Shown: in pieces, positions 13,501 through 26,235 of the stretch | How positions within the stretch are numbered: the stretch's first letter is position 1 | Layout: the number at the start of each line of letters is the position of its first letter | Assembly: GCF_000247815.1 (NCBI RefSeq) | Contig: NC_021671.1 | Span: 20,946,038 to 21,010,037 of the forward strand | DNA: 64,000 nucleotides | Source of the DNA: Ficedula albicollis | Lineage: Eukaryota > Chordata > Aves > Passeriformes > Muscicapidae | Reading direction: 5' to 3' | Position numbers and translations under genes: made by a program | Notes under the pieces: generated by a model | The model's input: the letters and a program-made list of their open reading frames with translations, nothing else | Told to the model about the DNA's origin: nothing | Databases searched by the model: none

Positions 13501-14296
13501 TAGCCAACAGCTTTGTTACAAACCCCTTTCTGATTAATGAGGCTTAACTTAGCTTTTGGGAAAAGTGCTGTATTTTATTGTCCTGGGTCAGCCAGTGTGC
13601 AGCAGGCAGGCTTGGTGGTCTCTGCTCTGCAGTGGAGGGTCCTTAGCTGCTGCACAGGCATCAGCAAGTGACTCCAGTCTTCTTCAGAGCAGGCTGTGCA
13701 TGTTCAGCATTCTGAGGGATTTCTTTTGAGAAAGGAGAAATCATCTTCAGCTGGTTTGGCCTTCAGCTCCCTCTGTAATGTTTGGCTCATCCTAGTGTCA
13801 CACAAGCATCCTTACTTCACGATGAGAGCCAGGCTTGCTGAATTTTGGAGTCTTAAGCTGAACTTCACAGCCTTCATTTACATCTTTACCATATCTTCAT
13901 TTGTACATTTTCTTAGATAAGACATCTCAAAAGATAAAACAGATTTGGCAGGTAAAGAAAAAAAAAATAAAAGAACCCCTCTAAAATCATATGCATCTGG
14001 AAAAACTTTCTAATCTGTCTTGACACATCTGTTGCTTTAGGAGAAAAAAATTCCCTGGCTGCACTGGGGCCCTGCAGCTCCATGTGTTGGGGGCCTGAGT
14101 GTATAATTTGTGGAGCGTAATAATTCTATAATTATATTGCTAATTGTCTGCTATCCCTTTTTTATAATAACAGAGTGAAATGATTTATAACTTAGCAGTT
14201 TTACGGGAGCTTAGACAGACACTTAGTTCAGTGAACTAACTGAAAATGAGCTCTTGCAATGGAGCTCTGTTAATAGCTATTATTTTTAAGGGCACG
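10566..14296. other. Non-coding stretch, no gene recognised
   Basis: No recognisable coding sequence. A short perfect hairpin with an 8-bp stem and 4-base loop lies at 10965-10984. The part at 11500-12350 is richer in GC. About 12660-12870 and 14100-14285 are AT-rich with clustered ATTA/AATTA cores and are noted as possible conserved elements. No RNA gene is seen. Confidence 0.65.
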
Positions 14297-14420
14297 CTAT
14301 GAAACTGCCCAAGTGCCTTGCTGGAAGGTGTAGTTCTGCAGAAGTGTTTCAGATTTAACTATGAAACTGCCCAAGTGCCTTGCTGGAAGGCGTAGTTCTG
14401 CAGAAGTGTTTCAGATTTCA
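14297..14420. repeat. Tandem duplication, 62-bp unit, 2 copies
   Basis: Copy 1 is 14297-14358 and copy 2 is 14359 to about 14418. Only about one substitution (T to C within AAGGYGTAG) separates them before the homology ends. The period is not divisible by three. The duplication sits just upstream of an A-rich run at 14449-14463. Confidence 0.95.
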
Positions 14421-16037
14421 AATCTCAGCCTTTGTGGTCTTGCCTTTGTAAAAAAAAAAAAAAGAAGAAAAGATGGAAGAAAGGTTAAAAATAAGAGGAA
14501 AGGAACTCTAAGCAATATTCACAAAGAAGGTCAAAAGGCTGCAAATAGTAGGAAGAATCCAAATTGCAAAATGGAAGAGGTATTTGTAGTGAAAAAGGAA
14601 CTGGATTTGCAAAGGCCAAAATACTTTTCAGTTCAGTAGTGAGGAAAAATTGATAGTTTGAGGATTAGACAGAATCTCCTCTCACAATACTTGGAAGAAC
14701 TAGAATTTGCAAACTTGATTGCTCAGACAAGACATTTACCTTCTTTTCATGGGTGCTTTGGATTTTTGCTTTCTCTGAGATAAATTTGGCTTTGAGGGGC
14801 CAAAGCTGCTTTCTCTGTCTTTGCATATATTTTTTCTGGGTGCTGCCAAAGCTGCTCTTGCTTCCCAAGGCAACTTCACCTTGGCTGGGAGAGAAAGGAA
14901 TAACTGTTCTGAACTATTCAGGCAACACATTGTATTGGTGGATTTGTGCCTCCAAATTATATAAGATGGAAATATGCAGCATTTTACACAGAAAAAGGAT
15001 TTAAAAACAAGTCTTGAATGCATGGAAATTCTACATGGAAAAAGCAGCAATTTTATTTCTTCCCCTAAAAGCAGAATATTCAATTATCTGAGCTCATGTG
15101 TTAAGTGCATAGCAATAACTACCTGTTGGGACTCTTGACTGCATGCTGTTCGCTCTGGAACTGTTTTAAATTGTTGGAATTGAAGTTAGATTATGAAAAG
15201 AACAATTTTTCTTTCATAGGTGGAGTATTAGAAGATGAAACATATCCGATACTCTTCCCTCATTGCTGCAAGTGTCCTTTTATGTCAGTGGTTCCATAAG
15301 CATTTCATCTTTTAGAACTGATGATTTACTGCACTTGGCTTCGATTTTTTACTGCTTTCCCTGCACCACTTAAAATATAACATGGCTTATCATTGCAGAT
15401 ATAATATGACCTAGGTTGTGAAATCATTATGGAAGGTTCTTCATTAAGAGTCATACTGGATTCTTAGAATTATTTTTATTTCAAAGGATTTTTTTCCTCT
15501 CATTCATCCCAAGAGAAATTTTCGAGCCAGCTGGTTCTGATATGATGCAGACTATATACAATACTCATTTTGTACTCGTAGTTGCTTGACATGAAGATCA
15601 GTAGATTAAAGAACATATGATATTTTTTGGAAAATATTTGAATTTGGAAACGATATTCAAGTGAGCATATCTCAAAAAACTAGCTCACAGGATGTATGTG
15701 TGTTTACTTGTGTAACTTAAGTATTCTGCAAAATATGATACCAGACACATTATCTGGCTCAATCTATATGAGTCGTTTCGGCATGATCAGAATTTGCCTC
15801 ATGGTCTGAAGTCAAGAAATAGAAATAACTTGTTCAGCATATCCAGACAAAGTAGTTATAAAAGAAAAAAAAATTAGATAAATTGGAGAAGTGGAAATTT
15901 TTTAAATAAAGAGACAAGGATTTGGAGCGCAAGAAGAAAAACAGATTTTATGAATATAAGGGATAGTTTGGTATTCATTCTTTTTAGCTAAAACAGTTCA
16001 GGTTTTGTCCTGCCTCTCTCAAAATATGTGGCAGGGT
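14421..16037. other. Non-coding stretch, no gene recognised
   Basis: This holds A-rich sequence (14449-14600) and ordinary AT-rich DNA. Open frames up to about 115 codons occur on both strands but overlap each other and match nothing known. No RNA gene is seen. Confidence 0.65.
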
Positions 16038-16235
16038 CTCTGTTTTTGTTAAGAGAATGTGACTGTGCAGCCTCCGGCACACATGTCCAGCCTAGGAACA
16101 GTTATGGTTTTTTTTTCAGAATGACAAAGCTTTCGACTCTGTTTTTGTTAAGAGAATGTGACTGTGCAACCTCTGGCACACATGTCCAGCCTAGGAACAG
16201 TTATGTTTTTTTTTTCAGAATGACAAAGCTTTCGG
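16038..16235. repeat. Tandem duplication, 99-bp unit, 2 copies, each with a splice-acceptor-like end
   Basis: Copy 1 is 16038-16136 and copy 2 is 16137-16235, with about four substitutions. Each copy contains a T9-T10 run followed by CAG (AG ending at 16119 and 16218), which resembles a vertebrate 3' splice acceptor. There is no supporting exon or donor, so this is a resemblance only. The period is divisible by three, which yields a 121-codon open frame (16028-16393) with an internal repeat. It is not called as a gene. Confidence 0.95.
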
Positions 16236-18927
16236 CTTGGGCTTTTACTTGTGAGGATTGCACAGTCTCTGAACATGTGCTATTGCTATTCCTAGAGAAG
16301 CATGCAAAACAAGCACAATGTAAAGTTCTGTTGTTAGGAGGTAGGAATTTATTTTCTGCTAAACATGATTTTGTTTTTCATTTCACTTACTGATAAAAAT
16401 ATTAAGGTAGTTAAGTGTATTTAATGAAATCACAGCATTTGTCTCGGGTTCTCATAATGCTGTCCTGCTCATCATAATTTCCTTTAAAGCTTGTCACCTA
16501 CACTGTTCCCTTGTCCACTTTTAATTAGAGTTTCCATTCATAACCTTCACTGTTTCACTCTACTTAGTCTGCTTTAATATGACTTTACTGTATGCTGTTC
16601 TGTGGACCTTACAGCTACATATTGGAATACAAATCCAAATGGAAATCCAGTGGAAAGGAATTAAAAAGCCTAATTAAATAGGCTGATGCTCATTTTTCTT
16701 GCTTATACATTTCTCCATCTTTAAAATGTATATACCACTTCTTGCTTTGGATCTGTGGATGATTTTTTTTTGTGAAAGATTACCAGAATTGGCTTTTGTT
16801 CCATATCTTTTCTTGCAACTCTGCTGCTATTCTAAAGTAACGTGAGATGCCTCTGGATGTAATTTTTGGTAGATATCTTTTCAAGGAACTTAAGAAATTA
16901 GTAGAATTTTGTCTTCACTTAATATGTACAGAAAATAGATAAACTTTTTTTTTCTTGGTGATATAGAATTTGTTATAAGGTATATTTCTGCACATCTCAC
17001 ACTGGTAGAACTATTTATTTCATTATCTGTTTTTGTTCTGTAAATGCATCTAGACTTCTTGTCAGTGTTTGGTAAAGACAGGCATATTAAATATTATTAT
17101 GTCTGTTAATGTATTCCAATCTTAGAGTGCATCAATTTGATATGAACATTCAAAAGGATTTGTTGAAGAAAAATAATTCTGAGAGATTATAAAAGCTTTA
17201 ATGGAATAAAATTCCATTTCTTTCTTCAGATGAATTCCACAAAAAGACAAAAATACGTTTATCAATATCAAATAGCCACAGGAAAACCCCCTGCAACACT
17301 ATTATTCATTTACCTTTCTCAGAGATTCTCACACAGCTGGGGCTTGTATGGTCCTGCAGAAACACTGTTCTAAATGCAGCAAGACAAGGGTTTGCAAAGA
17401 CGTGAGCCTCTCAATAAGCTCAGCTTCTGCAGCCTAGGAAGGCTTGTGGCAGCAAGCACAGTTTGTTTCAGGGGTGTAAAGTTAAAGTTAATTTGTTCCC
17501 TTGTTGGGAACAAATGCCACTCTCCTGTATTTGCACTTAGACTCAGCAAAGGGATGCAGGACACAAAGTTAGCTCAGAGGAATTCCTGTAATTTGGGCAG
17601 GATCACCTTTAATCACCATGTCCATCTTCAGCTCAGGCAGTCTGTGTGAAGGCCAACCCATTTCACATCAGTCACTAACCTTTTCCACTCACAGAGCCTT
17701 TTACCTGTATGTGAGCTATCTTCTAGATCATAGCTCAGGTGAGCAGCACTGGGCATATGTCTGGTGTATTGGCCAGGCTTTTTATGTGCATCATTTAGAA
17801 TTTGCTGAATCCACACTTTTGTGACAACTCAAACATCATCCTTTAAGAAAAAATGATATGAAAAATTCTTTTGCATCAGTATACTGAATATAAAATCTCT
17901 GCAGCCTTTGACTATACTTTATACAGGTATCAACCTAGATAATGTGTCAGAGCAGAGAGGTGGAATTTCTGGAATTATTTTTAGAGCTGCTTTCAAAATG
18001 GGATTTTTCTGCAGTGCACAGACCCTTTAAAATCCTCTTTAAATCATTTTTAAAAGCTGTACTGTAGTTTTCTGTCAGACATAGGGGGTATGGGGATGTT
18101 GCAAGGAGCTAGGATTATTTCCTGCCTTTCTCATTAGGGAAATGTCTAATGCAGGTTTTAAAGTACATTTTTACAACATAATAATTTTTTAACTGGAAAA
18201 CATAGCCACAAAACTGGGCACTGAATATATTTATTCCTTTGGATACACTCTCTGCACCTTAAGAAAATACATCACAGTGAGTTAATAATTACTATTTTTA
18301 TACTGTGTTATTTTATGGAAAGTATCTCTCACCAGCAGGAAAGTAAAAGGACTTCTAGGAATCACTAGGGTATAATGAAAGTTGCCAAAAATGTAAACCA
18401 ATACAGATTTTCTTATGAACCATGAAAATATTATGTTTAAACTAAAACCCTAACCTTTAGCCTTTGTATGAGAGCAGCAAAAAAAGATACGGACAGGAAT
18501 TTTTTTAAAAAGTGTCTATGTAGACATCTGAGGTCTTAGGTCCTATTTATTTAAAAGAAAAAGTGGCCTGAGACCTTAGAAAATATCAGCCAACTAAACT
18601 AACATCGGAAGATCTATGAATGATCTGTGAGTAAGTGGAAAATTTCTAGTCTGATTAAATCTGCAAAATGAATCTGAACAGTGGGGTCCCCAGTTTTGCT
18701 TCTCAAGTGTTTTAGTGTGCATTTAATTATGGCAAGATACCTTTTCACCTCCATAAGGCCTTTTTTTTCCTGAGGTTTTTCCATTCTGCTCATACTTTAC
18801 TTAGTCACAGACTTCATCCAGCTTGCCAGCACTACTCAAGTAAAAGTGACCTACACAGCAAGCAGCACCCAGCAACACAATAGCAGGACAAAAGAATTAT
18901 TCCTCCTGAAGAGGGGGAAAAAAAAAA
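16236..18927. other. Non-coding stretch, no gene recognised
   Basis: This is AT-rich single-copy sequence. Open frames stay under about 95 codons and are unrecognised. No RNA gene, interspersed repeat or microsatellite of note was found. Confidence 0.65.
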
Positions 18928-19114
18928 AGTAATTTTGCAGGATGCTACTTGCTAAGGTGTCAGTGTTGAAGCACACGAAAAGAGGATTTCAACTTCCTAG
19001 CCTGCAGATGAACTACGGGGAGTAATTTTGCAGGATGCTACTTGCTAAGGTGTTAAGTGTTGAAGCACACGAAAAGAGGATTTCAATTTCCTAGCCTGCA
19101 GATGAACTACGGGG
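18928..19114. repeat. Tandem duplication, 93/94-bp unit, 2 copies
   Basis: Copy 1 is 18928-19020 and copy 2 is 19021-19114. Copy 2 has one inserted base and about two substitutions. The first copy is preceded by a G5-A12 run. The junction is a clean head-to-tail joint between GGGG and AGTAATTTTG. Confidence 0.95.
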
Positions 19115-22100
19115 GCACACAATTAAAGAGGGAAGCCTGTGAAGATATTTTTGAAAATGAGATTTTTTTCAGTGATTTATTTTCTTGATAGATTCAGTTG
19201 TGGATCAACTGAAGTGCTTTATCGCATCTGTATTGATAACTACTCTTGGCAACAACATGTGAAACAATTAGGTTTCTCGTTTTGAAGTTTAACCATAAAA
19301 AGAACCATTTATGAGGATCAGATATAAAATCCAGAACACTGTTGAATATCTTCGGATTGAATGGCTGTAAAACTTGTTCCCCTTTAAGAACAGAACAATA
19401 TTTTTTTTTTCTCTCTGTCTTCTTTGTTTGGTGGGGTTTTTTTTCTTGTTTGCTAAAGAGAATACAAGGGTTAAATAACTTCAAAGTAAACAAAAATTAA
19501 ATGAAAGTTCTGCCTGACCCCAAGCATTTTTTACAGGTCTGGTTCAATAACCCAAATGAAATATCCCTTGTTAACACGGTTCTAAGTACAAAATACCTTA
19601 ACAGCAATTCCCAGGAGATGTTGTAACACCTTTGTCAAATTCATTTTAATGTTAAAGTAGCTGAGAACAAGTTCATTCCCTGAAATCAGAGGTATTTCAA
19701 CATTTCCATTCTAATTTTGGATGAAAACAAATGTTGAAATATTAGAATTTCCCCCAGGATGAAAATTCTAATATTTTGTTCGGCTCTAGTTTCCAATAAC
19801 TCTTACACTTTAATTTTGTAATATTTAACTTAATGTTTCCCATGTGAGTGTTATAGCACTAGTGGGTGAAACTTTAGTCACCTCACAGATTAGGCATGCA
19901 AAGGAAAACAGTTCGTGTATGTAGAGGGACAGATTTCTCCCTTCACAAGTACCTTCCTCTTGTTTCCCCTGCTGATGAGTTGTCAGTTTATTACAGACTT
20001 GATGAATGGAGTTTCCTTTCTCAGGAAACAGTAGTCAGGCCTATGGAAGCACTTATGTAACAGCATACATTCCCTCCCTCATTATCCCTTCCCTTGGCAG
20101 CGCCGGACCACAGTCAGAGACTGCCTGAAGGGAAAGAGTGAAATGCTGCTTCTGGGATATTTGTGGGAAACAAAACCTAGCAGTCCTGCTCCTAGGAGCT
20201 GTGAAGCCATGACTGACCCCTGCTTGCACCTCTGTGGTGCTGAGTGAGAGCCCTCCTGTGCTGCTCATCCCTTCAGGTCAGGGAGGCTGGTGCTTTCCAC
20301 GGTAGGGAAACTTCAGGCACACGTGCACCACACCAGATCTCATCATTAAAATCTCTCTTAAGCAGGTAAGTTTGCTCCTACCAGGTTGGGTTCCAAACAA
20401 CCCAGGCCTGCCGTGACTTTTAATTCTGGGCACCTCCAAAACAGCCAACCCAAATGAATTGCAGCTAGATTCAGTTCCCTTTCAAAGCAGATGCAAGAGA
20501 ATGTGAGCTTCTCCACAGCATACACTTTCTCAGATATCAAAACACTTTGCAGATTAGCTCTATTGAACTATCTCAGTTTTGCAGGCTGGAAAAGTGAGAT
20601 GTTGACACAGTTGCAGCTATCAAATTGTCCAATGTGTTCTGCAGCATAATTAGCCTGGGAGTCTGTGACACCAGACTCACACCAGACTCCAGGTCATACA
20701 CTCCATGTTGGACCATGGTCTTCAGCAGATGTTTCACAGAGTGTGTGTTAGTAGGTCTTGGTCTTAATTCTGTTTTCCTTCCTTAAATGCAGCACATCAG
20801 TGCCTGTACCAATACATGCCTTTTGTTCTGATCCATGTGAAGGATGGAAAGTGGTCAGCCTGTCTCTTTCCTCAACTGAGGGACGCCTAGTTGTGACAGT
20901 CTCTGGCAAAATTTGAGTTGTGGCTTAAAGAAGCTCAGGAGGAGAGATGCTCTGACCGTATCTTGAGGTAGATATGTGTCTGTAAATGCTCTAACCATAT
21001 CTTCAATGGCTGCTGATGTTATTGAGGCATAAGTCAATGCTCTCCTGCCCAAAGACATGAGTTCAGTTCTTGCTGGGATTTCAGGCTGTGGTCTTATGTG
21101 TGCATAAGAAAAGGAAATTTCAACCTGCACAAAGTGTTGGTTTGTAAATATTGCTCCTAAGAATCAATTTCTTCCTCCTTCCTTTGGCTCTAAGTACCTA
21201 AATCAACTTTGTCAGGTGTAGCCTAGGAACCCAAACTACTGATATGGTATGTCCTTGCACAGGTATGGACTTCAGCTTCCACCCAGGCTGTATCCTAGGA
21301 ACATTCTTTACCGGCACTCTTAATGAGGGCTGTCTTATGGAGGAGCTAGATTATTACAACTTAGAGGCAATTGAAAAAAATACAGAAGCTCAAATGTGCA
21401 GGCTTTGGTGCAGTTATGATTAACTCGTTACCTGGACAAGGCTACTGAAGGTAGGTGTTGAAATATGCACAGCAGTTTATACAAACTGATACACTGTGCA
21501 TGATAATATTTATTATGTGATAGGATACAATGATGGTACTAAAACAAAGAGCTATAACAGCAAACCTAGAAATACCTTAAAACACTTATAACCAAAATGG
21601 AAAATTATGTCATTGCTGGATAAATGTTTCTTGATTTTCAAATTATTCTTCCAGTGCATTTTGCTCTTTGGCAAATGTAGCCAAAGAGACAGATCCAAGA
21701 AGTTCAGGTTTCTAATAAAATAATGAGTTTTTCCACCCTCCCGGTGTTCAGTTCACCAAATTACTTTTCAGGAGAATATATTCCTAGGGTGCACATGGCC
21801 AGAAAGGACTCTAAACTGATGTTGCTGGTTAAGCAGGGAAATGTGAAGGTTGTTTCATTGACTTCAATGCACACTTCGGAGTATTTTGGGTTTATCTTAT
21901 CTCCGAACTTTACATATGCCCTATTAATAGCTCTTCAATTCTTGCTATTTTATTTTTGCTTTCAAAGCTTTTTGTCTGCAAGTTCTTTATTACCTGTGTA
22001 TAAATCATCATTGTTTTGTTTTTGTACACTTCATCACAATTCATTGATCAAACATGATTCCTTAAATAATAAATGATTTCTAAAGATTTGAAAGTATGTT

Positions 22101-23309
22101 TCTGTTTTCTAAAAAACAAATGCAGCTGAGTTAAGCTCTAATATAAGTCTCTGTGAAAATCAAAGCCTAAACACTTACTGACCATGTTGCTTTTGAAGAA
22201 AAAGTAAGGGGAAGCATAGGATAAAAAAACTATTCTTAATGACTTGATGTTAGGTACTTTGAGAAAATCTGAAAAATGTATTTTGAATCAGTTAGATACT
22301 AATGTTTCGCAAAGCCCTGAAAGAGATATTAAATTCTTTTTTCCTTTCAAGTTTACTTGTAAAACCCTAGTTCTGTATTTCTCTATTCCATCACATTTGA
22401 TGTGTAGCATCTCCATTGCTCATGCAGTTGTTGGTAGAGGTCTTTTGAGACTTGTTTTGTGATCTCAAGATGATGGTAGAGGGATTATTTTTGCAAGTTC
22501 AGCTGCCACAGGTAAAACAAATACAGCTTGCTTTAAATGATGTTTCATTTGAAACAATCCACCAATAGCAAAGAATTTCTAGGTAATGTCTCTAGAAACC
22601 AATCTCTGTCTACTAGCTCTTTATGAAGAACCATTAAATCCCACTAACAAACATGAGAATGGGTTCTGAAACTTCTGAATTGTTGACTTTGCTATAGATT
22701 TGTTAAAGGCTGTAGTGAAACAATTTTTCTGCTATTTTCTGCAAAAATACAAGCACATGCTGCATGTTGCTTAAATGCTAGCTGGTAAATACTGTGTATT
22801 TCAATATTAATATCACTGCAGTGATAACACAGAACAGTGATCTGCACTGAATAATTTTTTGTTCATTCCTGAGCCGAGAAGGTCTGGGTGAATATATTAT
22901 ATATGTCAAAGATATATATGGAAGACAATTTGTCTAACTTGTTCTCAGGAATTACAGTGATAGAAATCTCTGAGTTTCCGTAGGCAATCTTTCTCAAGTG
23001 CTCTACAGGACCTATCATCTAACATGAACCTCATTTGCTTCAGTTTAAAACCATTTGTTTCTGGTTCTGTGCATGATGAACTTGATAAACACATTTTTTC
23101 TTTAAGATTTCATCAGACTTATAAAGAAGATAGTTACGTGTTGAGCTGAAATTGCAAAAACTGTTTGCATCAATTATGACTGTCACATATCTGTCTGTTT
23201 TGATTTTTCTATTTTAACAAGCTTAGGTAAAATGATCTTTGTTAAACTTTCTGTTTTGTTTTCTCTGTATGATTTAGTTACACAGGTTTCAGAAGGGCTT
23301 TTTTCCTGG
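19115..23309. other. Non-coding stretch with small palindromes
   Basis: No gene recognised. It contains the hairpin pair at 19693-19776 (listed separately) and a perfect 16-bp palindrome at 22811-22826. Open frames reach only about 117 codons (21723-22076, GC-poor, unrecognised). The part at 20050-20400 is GC-richer and of unknown nature. Confidence 0.65.
19693..19776. repeat. Two overlapping perfect inverted repeats (mutually exclusive hairpins)
   Basis: Hairpin A pairs 19693-19705 with 19729-19741, a perfect 13-bp stem with a 23-base loop. Hairpin B pairs 19737-19750 with 19763-19776, a perfect 14-bp stem with a 12-base loop. The two share 19737-19741, so only one can form fully at a time. 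This could be a relic of a small palindromic DNA transposon or a chance product of AT-rich sequence. No flanking target-site duplication was established. Confidence 0.85.
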
Positions 23310-24153
<844 letters not shown>

Positions 24154-25970
24154 CTAGAATGCAGGTACATGTTCATGCAAAAAGATTAGTGATCTATTTT
24201 ACTTGGGAGGTGATGTGGGATAATTGACCTATCCAATAGAAAGGTGTTCATAATCACAGACCAAATTCCAAAATCCCTCTCTTCTTTACATTTGAATGCT
24301 TCATTTAAGACATTCAGAGTTACACACATCATGAAATACTGTGGTTTTGGGGAGAGGATTTCTGAGAGGGCCTCTCTCCCTGATAACATTCAGGCTCAAG
24401 AGTTCAATATTGACCCAGTCAATATGAGTGAGTTAATTGCTTTACAATAATGAGAAGAAAGTCCATCTGTTCCTCTTTTGTGATAGGAATGCTCATGTTC
24501 AGAATAAAAATACTGATGTAGTAAGAACTGGAATGCTCTTTAAAAATAGAAAGTTAAAGAAATAGACATCCCACTTAAATCCCCATGCTAAGAACTGGAA
24601 CATAAGGGTTTTATTTTGACACTTAAGATTCCCAGTACATCTCAACGAAGACTTTCTTTGAATTTTATTGAAAGTAGGAGCTGGTTTGTTTGCAGTTTAG
24701 CTCTTGAGGAGGCTCACAGTGGGGGCGAGCAAACAGGACTGTAGGGGCTGACGTGGGCAGAGGTTCCTCCAGACGTGCCACTGCTCTTTTCTCAGAGATA
24801 AACCCCCAGAGATTACAGATCAACAGTAAACTTCCTTAAGGTGAGGCTGATGGTCTAATGACTCTTCTTGCTTTACAGGGCCCAGGGTGTGTTTGGGAAG
24901 GGAAGCTATTAAGATAGATGAGGTTTGGTGATATATTGTATTTGGTGCTCCCACAGGACAAAGGGATCCTTTGATTCCTCCTCACTTCTGTCCCCTCAGT
25001 TGCATTGAAGCAGTCGTGATACAAACATATCTAGGACCAGATGTACTCAAAACCTTTTCCAAATAATTTTGGTGTTGCTGCTGCTGTATCCTAAAAGCTG
25101 GTTCTGTTTTGGGGCCCCCAAGCACCAGTTTGTCCTGGCTGGGAAAGCTCAGGGGAGAGATGTCTAGGGGTCCAGGGGCTCAGTGAATTGCTGGGAAAAG
25201 GAGCAGGTGGAAGTAAAACCACAGGGCTCTTTAAATGGTGTGATTGCAGAAGACAGTTGCTCACAGAGATGAAGAGGAATGAGGAGATGGTGGCTGCTGG
25301 CTGCCTGTGGTGCTCCTGCTGAAGAGCAGCTTTTGGAGGAGTGTGTGCTCACCAAATGCCTCGTGGTGCTGCTGCAGCTCCAGGAGGAAGCCCCAGGGGA
25401 GCTGGGCACTGCAGGAGGTGTGGTGACTGGTGCCCATCTTCGGTGGGTAGCAGGATCCACAGGTCCGGCCTGTGGGACCCTCCTGGCTCTGGCTTCCTTG
25501 TCCCCGTGGTACAAGGAGAACATTTCCCACAGCTTCTTTCCAGGGGTGTCAGTGATGCTGGAGACACAGGGGTGTAGGAAGGAGTGGTGTGAGGGGTGAC
25601 CAAGGGAAGGAAGGGGACTCTTACTGGAGGAAGGAAATGCTTTCCTTGGTGAGAATGGGCAGGAGGAGCAGAGAACAAGGAATCAGGATGTCTGGTCTGT
25701 GTGTGGGGTAAGGGCAGTCTGGTTAGAGCACAAAGTACTTTTCTGGCTGTTCTTGTGCCAGAGTAAAGAGGAATATTTTAATGGGTAATTTGGTTGATTT
25801 TCAGCGGGGAGAGATGGAAGTCTCTGTTCCCACTGTTCACCACTGCTGGTAAACTTCCTTTCCCTTACCTGAATACCTACTGAGATTGCCCTGCCTCCTA
25901 TCCCATAAAGCCTTACTGATATTTCTCAAAGCCACTGAGTGATGCTATTGGGCTAGGAGAGTGGCAAAAA
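24154..25970. other. Non-coding stretch, GC-rich in its second half
   Basis: The first half is ordinary AT-rich DNA. About 24700-25700 is clearly richer in GC, and 25160-25680 has overlapping open frames of 80-120 codons on both strands. None resembles a known protein. Overlap on both strands points to low stop density caused by composition. It could be a degraded repeat next to the LTR candidate, but no family is identified. Confidence 0.55.
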
Positions 25971-26235
25971 GGATGCAGAAAAAATACTTCCTTCAGGCAG
26001 AAGAGAAGCAAAAAGTCCTTTATTAAAGAAACAAATTACACTTTTATAGACTAGATTGTAGAATCAAGGACAGACCCGATATCATTGGTGTGAGGAAGGT
26101 AACACCCCTGGTAAACATGCTTTCATAAAAACATCACGTCTCTAGGTGCTTAATCATTGCTATAATTCTTTCTCTTATTTTTTCCTTGATCAGCTTGAGA
26201 AAATCCAAGCTTGCTTTTTCCCCGGTGTTCACCAG
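25971..26235 (-). mobile_element. Probable solo LTR fragment of an endogenous retrovirus (boundaries uncertain)
   Basis: Read on the minus strand, a TATAAAAG box (plus 26041-26048) is followed 18 bases later by AATAAA (plus 26019-26024). A T/C-rich, U5-like stretch then ends at a CA (plus 25971). In avian retroviral LTRs the polyadenylation signal likewise sits just after the TATA box, so this order and spacing fit an old promoter and poly(A) unit. No gag, pol or env-like sequence is recognisable beside it, which suggests a solo or truncated LTR. The U3 end is not fixed: a TG/CA boundary near 26230 is possible. A wider 25949-26658 interval is bounded by the same 5-mer (25944-25948 and 26659-26663), but that match may be chance. 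Family assignment is inference. Confidence 0.45.

Noticed and set aside
16028..16393. 121-codon plus frame with a repeated segment
   Set aside because: It is a product of the in-frame 99-bp tandem duplication.
25164..25680. Overlapping 80-120-codon frames on both strands
   Set aside because: Simultaneous openness on both strands points to GC composition. No match to a known family could be recognised.
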